DNA of 50,984 nt. Origin: Candidatus Woesebacteria bacterium (GTDB taxonomy: Bacteria; Patescibacteriota; Microgenomatia; UBA1400; UBA12028). Position numbers and translations under genes: made by a program. The number at the start of each line of letters is the position of its first letter. Within the stretch, counting starts at the first letter, position 1. Shown here piece by piece: positions 39,639 to 48,159 of the stretch. The stretch is taken from assembly GCA_018060955.1 (NCBI GenBank), contig JAGOVC010000003.1, positions 1 to 50,984 of the forward strand. Direction: 5' to 3'. The notes beneath the pieces were generated by a model. The model had not been told where the DNA came from. It saw only the letters and a list, made by a program, of their open reading frames with translations, and did not search any database.

Positions 39639-40757
39639 ATGTTTCCCACAGAGATCGAAGCGACCGTACCGCCACCCTATGCGTCAGGTTCATCAGACCC
39701 TTTTCGATGGAAACGCATCCTAATTGCAATCTTGGCGGTCACAGCTTTTCTACTGATGATTGTCTACTTTATTCGTCCCCTCCTCTTTAAACCCAACACA
39801 CAACGGGAGCAGCTGGATGCATTGCTGTCCGCATCTCCTACCCCGATGCCTGCCACGGGCACATTTGTCGATTCGCTGTACGGGACAATTCTGTTTAAGT
39901 CTGAAGGAGAAATCAAAGAAATGGAACTGCCGTCGCGCCTCGTCAATCTAGTCGTCGCCAGTGTTGACCCACAGATACCAAGGGAGTCTAAACTTCCAGA
40001 CGGGAAACCAACATGGTCATCGGATGGGGAGTTACTCTTTGTCTCTACTCAGAGTCGATCGATTAGCGCTGTGACATTTGAAACTGGTGAGTATGTGGCA
40101 ACCTACACCCTACGCAACGACCAATCAACATCCGCTTCGGTTGTAGTATCTTCCTCTCCGGGAAATGAAGTCCTAGCGGTTGGATCTCCAGTGGAAGCTC
40201 ATGGAAGTGAATATTTGGAATTCTTTGACATCCTGTCCGGTAATCAAATGGGCTTTTATGATAACTGTTCTCCTAAAGGTATTTGGATGGAGGAAATCGG
40301 ATTTGTGGCTAAGTGTAAACTAGGTTCGAACTACTCTATTGTTTTGATTCAGTTCTATGAAAATTCGTCTCAGATGATTCCAGTCGCAAAGGAGACAGAT
40401 CGATTATCGTACCAGCTTCTTGACGCCTATGATCAATCACGCTTGTTTGTTAATCGAGTAGAGCAAGGCAAGCCAACTCTTGGGACATTGACTTTGGAAG
40501 GAAAGTTTACTGTTCTGCCAGCGGCGGAAGCGAGAATGATTCCTTCGATTGAAGCGGCTAGTGATCCAATGCGGTTTTTAGCTTCTCGCTTGGAAAAGGA
40601 CACCAAGCTGCCGAATATTTCTCAGGTTCAAGTTTCCAGCGACAATTTATGGGTCATTTTCCGATCGAATGCTACGATCTATGTAGCCTTAATGGATCTA
40701 CGGGAAGCCCCGTATGCAATTGGTGACTGGGAATGGGTATCCTTACGCCCTCGTTAG
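39639..40757 (+). CDS. Single-pass surface protein with possible beta-propeller-like domain
   Basis: 372 aa from ATG 39639, with CATACT 6 nt upstream; an in-frame start at 39585 lies inside the argS leader region and is rejected. Short cytoplasmic part, one helix (about 27-50), then an extracytoplasmic beta-rich domain with repeated blade-like strands (PTWSSDGELLFVST, GNEVLAVGSP, YLEFFDILSGNQ, SSDNLWVIFRSNATIYVALMDL). This resembles WD40/TolB-type propellers without clear repeats. Function unknown. A 10-nt gap leads to the next gene, probably in one operon. Confidence 0.62.
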   Translation: MFPTEIEATVPPPYASGSSDPFRWKRILIAILAVTAFLLMIVYFIRPLLFKPNTQREQLDALLSASPTPMPATGTFVDSLYGTILFKSEGEIKEMELPSRLVNLVVASVDPQIPRESKLPDGKPTWSSDGELLFVSTQSRSISAVTFETGEYVATYTLRNDQSTSASVVVSSSPGNEVLAVGSPVEAHGSEYLEFFDILSGNQMGFYDNCSPKGIWMEEIGFVAKCKLGSNYSIVLIQFYENSSQMIPVAKETDRLSYQLLDAYDQSRLFVNRVEQGKPTLGTLTLEGKFTVLPAAEARMIPSIEAASDPMRFLASRLEKDTKLPNISQVQVSSDNLWVIFRSNATIYVALMDLREAPYAIGDWEWVSLRPR

Positions 40758-40767
40758 ATGGAGATTT

Positions 40768-41265
40768 ATGAGTTTACAGATATCACCAGAACCTGGAAAG
40801 CATCACTCACCGATCACACCTCCAGTAGCCTCTCCCGCAGTAACTACACCGGAGATGAGAATTGGAGAACGAGTGTTTGAGAAACGCATTGAGGGTGATT
40901 TTGATGAAGTGAAAGCCCAAACATTAGATTGGCTACATGAGACCTTCAAAAACACTGATCTTGCTTGGGAGATTGTTCCATTACGGATGACTGAAACTGC
41001 ATTCGGACAGCCAAGAAATCTTCCGGTGGATGATATGGATATTCGACTCTGTGTGGAAGGAAAGTGGTTTAGTATGTGCTCAATTCGCCCCAAAACTGTG
41101 GAGCATCATACAATAGAAATGGATCCCGTGACATTCAAACCGAAGTCAGTAGAGCCACACGAGAAAACACAAACGTATCTAGTCGATTGTGATGCCTTGT
41201 ATCAACGGATCGTGCTTCGCCAAGCAATTATTCGTCAGGTTATTCCTAATTGCAGATTGATGTGA
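40768..41265 (+). CDS. Protein of unknown function, 165 aa
   Basis: Start ATG 40768 with GGAG upstream; longer in-frame starts overlap the previous gene. Pro-rich N-terminus, then a soluble alpha/beta domain (VFEKRIEGDFDEVKAQTLDWLHETF, DDMDIRLCVEGKWFSMCSIRP, a His/Glu-rich stretch and VDCDALYQRIVLRQAI). No family recognised. Its 3' end overlaps the convergent DUF2130 gene by 31 nt. Confidence 0.62.
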   Translation: MSLQISPEPGKHHSPITPPVASPAVTTPEMRIGERVFEKRIEGDFDEVKAQTLDWLHETFKNTDLAWEIVPLRMTETAFGQPRNLPVDDMDIRLCVEGKWFSMCSIRPKTVEHHTIEMDPVTFKPKSVEPHEKTQTYLVDCDALYQRIVLRQAIIRQVIPNCRLM

Positions 41266-42446
41266 GTGTCCTCTTCAGTATCGGCTAAGGACAATCCTTC
41301 CAGTTCGGGGACCGCGGAACTTCCTGCTAATCCTTGGATGTTTCCATACACATTTCCAATTGAAAGCATTAGGCGCTGTGCTTGACCTTCTCGCATTTTC
41401 CAGATCTTTTCCATTGCCCCGCGCTCTCGAGCTATTTGCGTATGCGATTCCCGATAGAGTTCTACGAGTGCTTCGATTTGCTGACGAAACGCATTGGATG
41501 TAACGTAGCCATATATAAGATCAGCTTTGTCACCTTTGTTTTGTGCCATTGCCTTCTCACGGCCCACTTCTAAGAGTTGCTTGCGCAAAGACATTGCCAA
41601 AGGCATAAACAGACTAAAGTTACAGACCCAGACTCCATCATGCAGCGTCAGTCCACACCAGTTATTCTCTGTGTAGGCAGTTGTCACAATCACTGGAATG
41701 TTAGCGTGTTCAGCGCGTAGATCCGTTTTAAGCTTTGTCACCCAGCCTTCCGACCAGGACTTGGTCTGCTTGGACTCCCAAAGAATGATTCCACAAATGG
41801 TTCCTTTGGAGGATCGAACGACCTGTCGAATATCTGCTCCAGTGACCCCTTTTCCAACAGGTTCCACAATATCATCGCGAAATGTTTCTTTAAGCATTCG
41901 TTCCATTTCTAATTCTTGAACCTCACCCTGCGTTTGTTGGGAACCTTGATTGGCTTTTCGATTTGCGTCATCTAATGCCTTTTTTAAATCGGAGATCATT
42001 TTATCTTTTTGCAGATCTTTGAGACGCTGTTGCTCAATGAGTTGGAATTCGGTCTTTTCACGGATAGACTTTCGTTCTTCTTCGAGCTTTCGTTCGAGCT
42101 CTAAGGTCATGCTTCTGGAGGCTTCTTCTAAAGCCAGTTCTCGCTTACGAATATCGAGTTCTTTTTCTTCTGCGGTCTTACGCTTCTTTTGTTCCTCTTC
42201 TAGTCTCTCTTGCAGAAAGGACAGTTCTCGTTTTGAGTCTTCTTCAAGTCTTTGACGTAATCGACGTTCGGTGGTTTCACGTTCTTCACGCAGCTTTTGT
42301 TCGAATTCTGTTTGCATTTTCTCAAGTGTTGCAACAGATTCCTTTTGCCATTCTTGTTGAAGTGACGCTTTCATCTGAGAGGCAAATGCATCATCAAGGG
42401 AGATTGGGGTATGGCAGGACGGACAGGTTATTTGAGTGGATGGCAT
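41235..42446 (-). CDS. DUF2130 family protein
   Basis: 403 aa. N-terminal CPSCHTPI (half of a zinc knuckle), a long charged coiled coil (about 25-185) and the DUF2130 domain: IVEPVGKGVTGADIRQVV, CGIILWESKQTKSWSEGWVTKLK, VVTTAY-like strand VIVTTAYTENN, GVWVCNFS and LVELYRESHTQIARERGAMEKIWKMREGQ. The ESKQTK strand and the fold recall restriction endonuclease-like PD-(D/E)xK nucleases, an old suggestion for this family; activity is unproven. No modification or defence gene is adjacent. Confidence 0.88.
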   Translation of the reverse strand: MPSTQITCPSCHTPISLDDAFASQMKASLQQEWQKESVATLEKMQTEFEQKLREERETTERRLRQRLEEDSKRELSFLQERLEEEQKKRKTAEEKELDIRKRELALEEASRSMTLELERKLEEERKSIREKTEFQLIEQQRLKDLQKDKMISDLKKALDDANRKANQGSQQTQGEVQELEMERMLKETFRDDIVEPVGKGVTGADIRQVVRSSKGTICGIILWESKQTKSWSEGWVTKLKTDLRAEHANIPVIVTTAYTENNWCGLTLHDGVWVCNFSLFMPLAMSLRKQLLEVGREKAMAQNKGDKADLIYGYVTSNAFRQQIEALVELYRESHTQIARERGAMEKIWKMREGQAQRLMLSIGNVYGNIQGLAGSSAVPELEGLSLADTEEDTHINLQLGIT

Positions 42447-42581
42447 AGTGCAAATTGTAGCAAGAAAACCAGAGAAATTCGGAAGAACTTTAACAGTACC
42501 AGAATATTAACAGAAAAATCAAGGAATTGTTTTTTGTTCGTAAAGATGAGATTAAAGGGAATATTGGAAAAGGAGAAATTT

Positions 42582-42926
42582 ATGAGAGAACTACCGTCGG
42601 TTACGATTGGTGACGAACATCCAGAGTTAAACGTACAGCTTTGTACTATGCAGATTGAGTACGTGGTAAGAATTTCAGGTATTTCTTTAAAGAAGCTTGA
42701 AGCAGTGTTTGTCCAGGGGATGGGCATGAAGTCAGGTGTAAACTGGGCCAAATTTTATGACGCCTTCATGAATTTCGTGGGTGACAAAGAATCTAAGGCT
42801 CGCTCTCTTACTGATAGCTGTGTTGGTGGCAATGGTCATTTTATATCTCCAGATGCGAAGTCTGATGTGAAAGCTAGGGAAGTAGGCGAACGACGTCGAC
42901 ACTATTTTGGCACTAGTTTTGATTAG
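42582..42926 (+). CDS. Small protein of unknown function, 114 aa
   Basis: ATG 42582 with AAAGGAG 6 nt upstream; longer in-frame starts at 42411 and 42546 lack such a site and the first overlaps the DUF2130 gene. Soluble: VQLCTMQIEYVVRISGISLKKLEAVFVQGMGM, then NWAKFYDAFMNFVG and a basic end EVGERRRHYFG. No motif recognised. More AT-rich than the surrounding core genes. Confidence 0.58.
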   Translation: MRELPSVTIGDEHPELNVQLCTMQIEYVVRISGISLKKLEAVFVQGMGMKSGVNWAKFYDAFMNFVGDKESKARSLTDSCVGGNGHFISPDAKSDVKAREVGERRRHYFGTSFD

Positions 42927-42950
42927 GTATATTTGGGAGGAACAATCTTT

Positions 42951-43007
42951 ATGGCAAGATGCCAGCGTAAGGAAGCCGGCAATCAGGAAAAAAAAGGCTT
43001 CGGGTGA
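42951..43007 (+). CDS. Possible 18-codon small ORF or leader peptide
   Basis: ATG 42951 follows GGGAGGA (42935-42941) by 9 nt, one of the strongest ribosome binding sites in the window, and encodes MARCQRKEAGNQEKKGFG before TGA. Its coding part contains the inverted repeat GAAGCC/GGCTTC (42972-42977 and 42996-43001). It may be a leader peptide of the 43052 gene or the relic of a longer gene. Confidence 0.3.
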   Translation: MARCQRKEAGNQEKKGFG

Positions 43008-43051
43008 CTTGAGTAGTGTACGATGATTATCAATTATTTTGGAGATACACT

Positions 43052-43339
43052 ATGGCAGAAAGAGTTTCGGATGCAGATCGGGAGTTGTTCGAAGCATCAA
43101 TTAAACGAACACGTGTTCAAGCAGTCATGGGAAAAACACCAAAGGAAATTCTTGACGAGTATGGCTTCTCCCCTGAAGTTCAGGAAATTCTGAAACATTG
43201 GTATACTGGAAGCAACTGGGATATGTTCTTTAGTAGGTTTTCAAATTTTGCTCGATTGCAAAAATTGTCTCCAGAAAATCTCAGCTCTGCCCAAGCATTG
43301 CAGTTACTAACTAGGATGAAGTCACAACGACGTACATGA
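43052..43339 (+). CDS. Small helical protein of unknown function, 95 aa
   Basis: ATG 43052 with GGAG 8 nt upstream is preferred to the in-frame start at 43016. Helix-rich and charged: SDADRELFEASIKRTRVQAVMGKTPKEILDEYGF, then WDMFFSRFSNFARLQKL and a basic C-terminus. The motif TPKEILDEYGFSPEVQEILKHWY has the look of a small DNA- or protein-binding helical bundle, but no family is assigned. Confidence 0.58.
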   Translation: MAERVSDADRELFEASIKRTRVQAVMGKTPKEILDEYGFSPEVQEILKHWYTGSNWDMFFSRFSNFARLQKLSPENLSSAQALQLLTRMKSQRRT

Positions 43340-43390
43340 GCATTACATCTAGAACTTTTTTCTAACTCTCTGTACCATGAGTACTACTCG

Positions 43391-44602
43391 ATGACAATTT
43401 TTACTTCCAAGTTCCGACAATTCAAAAACCATTCAAGTCATGTTTTCTTAGCTTTGATTGTGTGTGGATCATTTCTGACTCTTTTTGGTCTTGTCTATGG
43501 TTTCACTAAGCAACGACAATCGCTAAGATTTCAGGTCGAGGGAATGGAAGCAAAAAATCAACAGCTCTCAGAACAAGTTTCACAATATAGAACAGAAATT
43601 ACAAATCTCGAGCAGGAGGATCAACGAGTCCGCAATGATCAACTTCAAGAAGAGTTAAAAACGATGCAAGCTGCTTTTAAAAAATCGCTCGCTTCGTATG
43701 AATCATTGTTGGATCTAAAGGAAGGAAAGGGAAAATCATCGGTATTGGATAAGCAATATGCCTTAGTCCTGTCTACCTTGTCATCTAATAACTATGCAAG
43801 CGCATCTTCACTTCTAGCGTCGCTCGATACGCAGATTCAAAAAGAACAGGAAAAAATTGCTTCGCAGTCAGCGACAGTGGCAGTCACAGCGGTAGCCAGT
43901 AATACCCCACCAGGTTCTGGTTTTAGCAGGCAGAAAGTTCAAACATCTGCAGGTGAGTTTGTCGTTGATATCATCGCAGCGGATCTTCGCAGTTCGAAGG
44001 TCATTGTCGATACGGCCTCTGATTCTACATGCACGGACAACTGCCCCGTTTTACCTCTCGCATCTTATGTCTCACGCTCCGGTGCATTCGCAGGAATAAA
44101 TGGCACATATTTTTGTCCAGAAAGTTATCCCACCTGTGCGGGAAAGAAAAACTCTTTTGATTTATTAGTGATGAACAAGAACAAAGCCTATTTTAACTCT
44201 GACAACAATGTGTATAGTCAAAATCCAGTGGCTGTCTTCTCAGGAACCAGTGCACGATTTTTTTCCAAAGCCCAGGATTGGGGACGCGATACAGGGGTCG
44301 ACAGTGTGATCTCTAACTTCCCACTTCTAGTGATCAATGGTCAGAATCAATTTGGAGGCAATGGTGATCCAAAGATGAGTTCGAGAGGTGTCCGTGGATT
44401 TTTGGCAGCCAAGGATACCTTTGCATATATGGGGTTTGTACGCAATGCAACCGTGGCAGAAGCAGCAACTGTACTACAGACCTTGGGAATGCAACATGCT
44501 CTCAATCTTGATAGTGGCGGCTCTAGTGCCTTATGGTTTGGAGGCTACAAACTAGGACCAGGGAGAAGTATTCCCAATGCAGTGTTATTTGTTCGAAAAT
44601 AA
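43391..44602 (+). CDS. Phosphodiester glycosidase (NAGPA / DUF2233) family exoprotein
   Basis: 403 aa. One N-terminal helix (about 18-38) anchors or exports the protein, followed by a coiled coil (about 50-100, VEGMEAKNQQLSEQV) and a catalytic-type domain from about 180. Family marks: FAGINGTYF, then FPLLVINGQNQ, the SSRGVRGFLAAKD strand, HALNLDSGGSSALWFGG and PNAVLFVR. The family includes the enzyme that uncovers mannose-6-phosphate and bacterial proteins thought to act on cell-wall glycan phosphodiesters. Substrate unknown. ATG start with no Shine-Dalgarno sequence. Confidence 0.85.
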   Translation: MTIFTSKFRQFKNHSSHVFLALIVCGSFLTLFGLVYGFTKQRQSLRFQVEGMEAKNQQLSEQVSQYRTEITNLEQEDQRVRNDQLQEELKTMQAAFKKSLASYESLLDLKEGKGKSSVLDKQYALVLSTLSSNNYASASSLLASLDTQIQKEQEKIASQSATVAVTAVASNTPPGSGFSRQKVQTSAGEFVVDIIAADLRSSKVIVDTASDSTCTDNCPVLPLASYVSRSGAFAGINGTYFCPESYPTCAGKKNSFDLLVMNKNKAYFNSDNNVYSQNPVAVFSGTSARFFSKAQDWGRDTGVDSVISNFPLLVINGQNQFGGNGDPKMSSRGVRGFLAAKDTFAYMGFVRNATVAEAATVLQTLGMQHALNLDSGGSSALWFGGYKLGPGRSIPNAVLFVRK

Positions 44603-44659
44603 TGAACTCAATTGTAAGAGACCCTTGTCAACCGATTTCTTTGGTAGCATGATGAATTT

Positions 44660-45295
44660 ATGGCCAAAGAATTAGAAGAGGGTGCAGAAAGGGTCACTCC
44701 ACGAACAGTCCATTCCGAAACACCTGCAAAAGTTACGAGTAGAATTAGTGGCACTTCAGAGCTTATTAAAACATTGGGATCACTTGGTATTGAAGAATCT
44801 ACGAACGAAGAAACAATTCTAGATATCAAAGTTCACAATCCCTTAAAACGCATCACGCAGCTACTCCAGGATCTTAAGAAACACCAAACCACAACCGTGT
44901 CGTTGCGTTTTACCATCCCTCTCATTGCCCTTCCGATCGTATTGTTCGTTGCGTTTCAGATTGGTCGAGCTCAGACGCTCTGTGCGCAAACATTTACGAC
45001 TCAAGCAGGTACCATTCAAGTTCTACAAGTAAAAGTTCCCCGCACTGCTCCCACTGCCTTGTCGCTAGTACTCTCATTTTTCCCTTCAGTACCCCAACCA
45101 ACTGCAGACTTAGTAGATCAGGAACGTGCGATCTTGTTGCTCCCCACAAGTGAGGTTGTCCATATAATCCATCCTAGGAGTGTTGACGTAGTCCCCTTCG
45201 TGGGTCAGTCAGTCTTATTAACTGGCAACTATTCGGCCTGCACGCGTAGTATTACGCTGGATCATCAACAAAATCTCTCAGAAGCAGCCCCTTGA
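44660..45295 (+). CDS. Single-pass membrane protein of unknown function
   Basis: 211 aa. Long charged cytoplasmic N-terminus (about 1-85), one helix (about 87-106, TIPLIALPIVLFVAFQIG) and a beta-rich outer domain (AGTIQVLQVKV, RAILLLPTSEVVHII, GQSVLLTGNYSACTRSITLD) that could be an OB-like barrel. Two cysteines outside. No family recognised. It precedes the DUF4349 gene by 24 nt; the latter has its own -10 box. Confidence 0.6.
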   Translation: MAKELEEGAERVTPRTVHSETPAKVTSRISGTSELIKTLGSLGIEESTNEETILDIKVHNPLKRITQLLQDLKKHQTTTVSLRFTIPLIALPIVLFVAFQIGRAQTLCAQTFTTQAGTIQVLQVKVPRTAPTALSLVLSFFPSVPQPTADLVDQERAILLLPTSEVVHIIHPRSVDVVPFVGQSVLLTGNYSACTRSITLDHQQNLSEAAP

Positions 45296-45319
45296 TCGGT
45301 GTGCTATGCTCAATATACT

Positions 45320-46228
45320 ATGGCCCCACTCATTGGTTGGATAAAATCCAATAAACTCTCAGTAATCTTGATCGCAGTTGTGTTGTACCTGGTCCTTTCC
45401 TCGCAACTTTCCTCCACCAGACAATTACAAACCATTTCCCCCGCACGATATGCCAATGATTCAGTCGAAGCCGGCCAATCGATGGGCATGCCAAGCGTCG
45501 GTGTTGGCAAGGTCATGGAATCCAGCATGATTGCCCCAGAATTTGCGCCTACGGATACCACCAATCGTTTAGTAATTACAGATTCATCTCTCTCTCTTAA
45601 AGTAAATGATGTCCCAGCCGTTGTGTCGCAAATTGAAACAGCTGCAGTTGGGTTCGGGGGACACTTAGTAGATTCCAACGTCGCCCGACCTGAAGGAGCT
45701 TCTACAGGTTCCATCACTGTTCGTGTACCATCACAGAAGCGTGCAGAAGCACTGGCAGCTTTCAAGTCCTATGGCGTGAAAACAGTCATGGAACACGTCT
45801 CTGGTACGGATATCACTGATCAGTATGTTGATAATGCAGAACGGCTTCGCATTCTTGAAACAACGAAGGCAAAATTTGAAGCAATTTTAAGTAGAGCCGA
45901 GAACGTTACCGAAATGTTATCCGTGCAGCAACAGTTACTCTCCGTGCAATCTCAAATCGATGGGATCAAAGGTCAGCAAAAGTATTTAGAAGGATCAGCA
46001 AGTCTTTCGCGTGTCACAATCTACTTGTCTACGGATGAACTAGCACTTCCCTATGCACCAGATACTGCTTGGAGACCTGAACTCGTCTTCAAGGAAGCAG
46101 TGCGATCCTTTATCCAAACGATTAGAGGAGTACTCTCATCTGGGATCTGGCTAGCAGTATACTCACCAATTGTACTAGTGTTTGGAGCACTGTATCTATT
46201 TATTAGAAGACTGATGAAGAAAGGTTAA
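45320..46228 (+). CDS. DUF4349 family membrane protein
   Basis: 302 aa from ATG 45320, with an extended -10 box TGC-TATGCT ending 9 nt upstream; a start at 45299 in frame would lie before the promoter. N-terminal helix (about 13-30), an external domain with LVITDSSLSLKVNDVPAVVSQIE, GGHLVDSNVARPEGASTGSITVRVPS, a long coiled coil (ERLRILETTKAKFEAILSRAENVTEMLSVQQQL) and a C-terminal helix (about 272-296). This is the canonical DUF4349 order, found widely in bacteria with no settled function. Confidence 0.86.
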   Translation: MAPLIGWIKSNKLSVILIAVVLYLVLSSQLSSTRQLQTISPARYANDSVEAGQSMGMPSVGVGKVMESSMIAPEFAPTDTTNRLVITDSSLSLKVNDVPAVVSQIETAAVGFGGHLVDSNVARPEGASTGSITVRVPSQKRAEALAAFKSYGVKTVMEHVSGTDITDQYVDNAERLRILETTKAKFEAILSRAENVTEMLSVQQQLLSVQSQIDGIKGQQKYLEGSASLSRVTIYLSTDELALPYAPDTAWRPELVFKEAVRSFIQTIRGVLSSGIWLAVYSPIVLVFGALYLFIRRLMKKG

Positions 46229-46230
46229 CT

Positions 46231-46608
46231 ATGGGAAGTGAAATTGGATCATATGATTTGGAAACATATGCAAAAGGTGTAGCTGCAGAGGAATATAGAA
46301 ATTATAAGGGTATAACAGATCGATTTACTGCTTTTGACACTTTTGTCACAAAGTGGATGGAAAGAGTGTTAGAAGGAGGACCTGGTGCGCAGAAAATTGG
46401 CAGCAGAGAGCCGGTTTTTCAGGCAAGGGGCATAAAACAGGCATACAGAAGACTATTTGATAAGTCGATAGCACAAGAAGCGGGAGTCTTCACAGCACAG
46501 ATCAATATGATGTCAGGAGATGAAACAAAACCTCTTTCAGCTTCTCAAATTGAGGACGCATTGAAGGCTCAAACTGCTGCCAATATTCAGCTTTTACTTG
46601 GTCATTAG
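46231..46608 (+). CDS. Small soluble protein of unknown function, 125 aa
   Basis: Begins 2 nt after the DUF4349 stop, so probably in the same transcript. Helical, with ETYAKGVAAEEYRNYKGITDRFTAFDTFVTKWMERVL and a Gly-Gly break. It uses AGA for arginine more than the core genes do and is AT-rich, which may mean recent acquisition. Overlaps the convergent rarA 3' end by 15 nt. No family recognised. Confidence 0.58.
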   Translation: MGSEIGSYDLETYAKGVAAEEYRNYKGITDRFTAFDTFVTKWMERVLEGGPGAQKIGSREPVFQARGIKQAYRRLFDKSIAQEAGVFTAQINMMSGDETKPLSASQIEDALKAQTAANIQLLLGH

Positions 46609-47790
46609 ATAGTGTCGGCCGAGTAATTCTGTTGGCAGTAAACTATCGGTCGAATACATTTCATAGCCCTTGCCATACTCCAGTTCTTTCATCAGTTTAG
46701 TAGGCGCATTGCGTAGAGAGAGTGGTATAGGGAGGTTCCCATATGCTTTCACATCTTCTAGCGCCTTAAAATACGCATCATACGCGCTTCGATTTTTCTT
46801 AGCTTGTGCTAGATACGCAGTTCCATGGGCTAAATTGATTTGTGCCTCTGGATATCCAATCTTGGTAACGGCATCAAAGACTGCATTGGCAACCACCAGT
46901 GCGGTAGGTTGTGCTAACCCAATGTCTTCGGATGCAAAGATGACCATGCGCCTGGCAATGAATTTGGGATCTTCTCCACTGTCTACTAACCTAGCCAAAT
47001 AATAGAGAGCGGCATCGACGTTACTCGCTCGCATGGATTTGATGAACGCACTGATGGTGTTGTAGTGCTCCTCTCCCTGCTTATCAAAACGTAAGTGTTT
47101 AGATTGCAATGTGTTTTTTAACGCATCGACATCCAATTTTTGATAGAGCATGTACGCATTATCGATCATGGTAATTGCTTGGCGTGCATCCCCATTGGCC
47201 ATTGCTGCTAACCACTCTCTGGCTTTCTTATCCATCTCTATTGTGATTTTTAACTCAGTAGAAAGTCCTTGAACCGTTCGCACAATCACCAAATCCATCT
47301 CTTCGGTACTTAATTCCTTTAATACAAACACTCGACATCGGGACAATAGTGGAGCGATGACTTCAAAGGATGGGTTTTCTGTGGTTGCACCAATGAGTGT
47401 TAGCAGTCCTGATTCAACATAGGGAAGCAAAAAATCTTGCTGTGATTTATTGAAGCGATGAATCTCATCGAGGAACAGAACTGTTTTATGGTCGTTCTTC
47501 TCAGCCTGTTCTACAATCTGCCGAACGTCTTCCTTTTTTGATGAGACAGCAGAGAGTTCAAAGAAACTAGCTCCTACACTATGAGCTAGTATTCTTGCCA
47601 ATGTTGTTTTACCTACCCCAGGTGGTCCCCAAAAAATCATCGAAAAGATGGCATGGTGCTCGATGGCTACTCGAAGAGGTTTTCCTTCCCCTACCAGATG
47701 AGTTTGACCAATATAGTTTATTAGGTCCAGTGGACGAATACGCGTAGCGAGTGGAAGGGCGGATTCTTTGGTATTTGTTGGGGAAAGCAT
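46594..47790 (-). CDS. rarA: Replication-associated recombination protein A (MgsA/RarA)
   Basis: 398 aa. AAA+ ATPase of the clamp-loader type: Walker A GPPGVGKTTL, KTVLFLDEIHRFNKSQQD (Walker B and sensor), GATTENPSFEV and LLSRCRVFVL (arginine finger region), then the lid and the RarA C-terminal tetramerisation region (YLARLVDSGEDPKFIARRMV, ASEDIGLAQPTAL, PIPLSLRNAPTKLMKELEYGKGYEM). Acts at stalled replication forks. ATG start with no clear ribosome binding site. Confidence 0.95.
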   Translation of the reverse strand: MLSPTNTKESALPLATRIRPLDLINYIGQTHLVGEGKPLRVAIEHHAIFSMIFWGPPGVGKTTLARILAHSVGASFFELSAVSSKKEDVRQIVEQAEKNDHKTVLFLDEIHRFNKSQQDFLLPYVESGLLTLIGATTENPSFEVIAPLLSRCRVFVLKELSTEEMDLVIVRTVQGLSTELKITIEMDKKAREWLAAMANGDARQAITMIDNAYMLYQKLDVDALKNTLQSKHLRFDKQGEEHYNTISAFIKSMRASNVDAALYYLARLVDSGEDPKFIARRMVIFASEDIGLAQPTALVVANAVFDAVTKIGYPEAQINLAHGTAYLAQAKKNRSAYDAYFKALEDVKAYGNLPIPLSLRNAPTKLMKELEYGKGYEMYSTDSLLPTELLGRHYLMTK

Positions 47791-47844
47791 GGATATAGCC
47801 TATCGTTTGAGAAGCTTCTTTGTCAAATCGAAATGTGTAGAGTA

Positions 47845-48126
47845 TTAGTAACGCTCTAAGGCCTGTGCTGCAACTCTAGATTGCTTTGAGGACATACTGT
47901 CGGCAAGCTGATTTGTCCACAGAATAATGGAATTCACGAACACGTGAAGTGGGAGATTGACTGAGTTAATCAGCTGAATCTGTTCTCTGTGACAGTCAAA
48001 ATATCGTTCAAAAATCTGATCAGCGTCAGAGTACGACACATTTGCCCTCTGCTGCAGAGACGCAATAAGTTCATTTCGATTCTTCTGAGTGATCTCAGAG
48101 TAATGGGGCACAACCGCAGTGTACAC
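47845..48126 (-). CDS. Small protein of unknown function between secA and rarA
   Basis: 93 aa with GTG as start; no ATG is available. Helical: SEITQKNRNELIASLQQRANVSYSDADQIFERYFDCH, then HVFVNSIILWTNQLADSM. No signal peptide and no family recognised. 33 nt downstream of secA on the same strand, so possibly in its transcript. Confidence 0.52.
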   Translation of the reverse strand: MYTAVVPHYSEITQKNRNELIASLQQRANVSYSDADQIFERYFDCHREQIQLINSVNLPLHVFVNSIILWTNQLADSMSSKQSRVAAQALERY

Positions 48127-48159
48127 TAGAGAGCCATCAATCTCTAGTAAACGTAATAC

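Noticed and set aside
41235-42446. Restriction-modification or defence role for the DUF2130 protein
   Set aside because: The fold is reminiscent of nucleases, but no methyltransferase, specificity subunit or other defence gene adjoins it.
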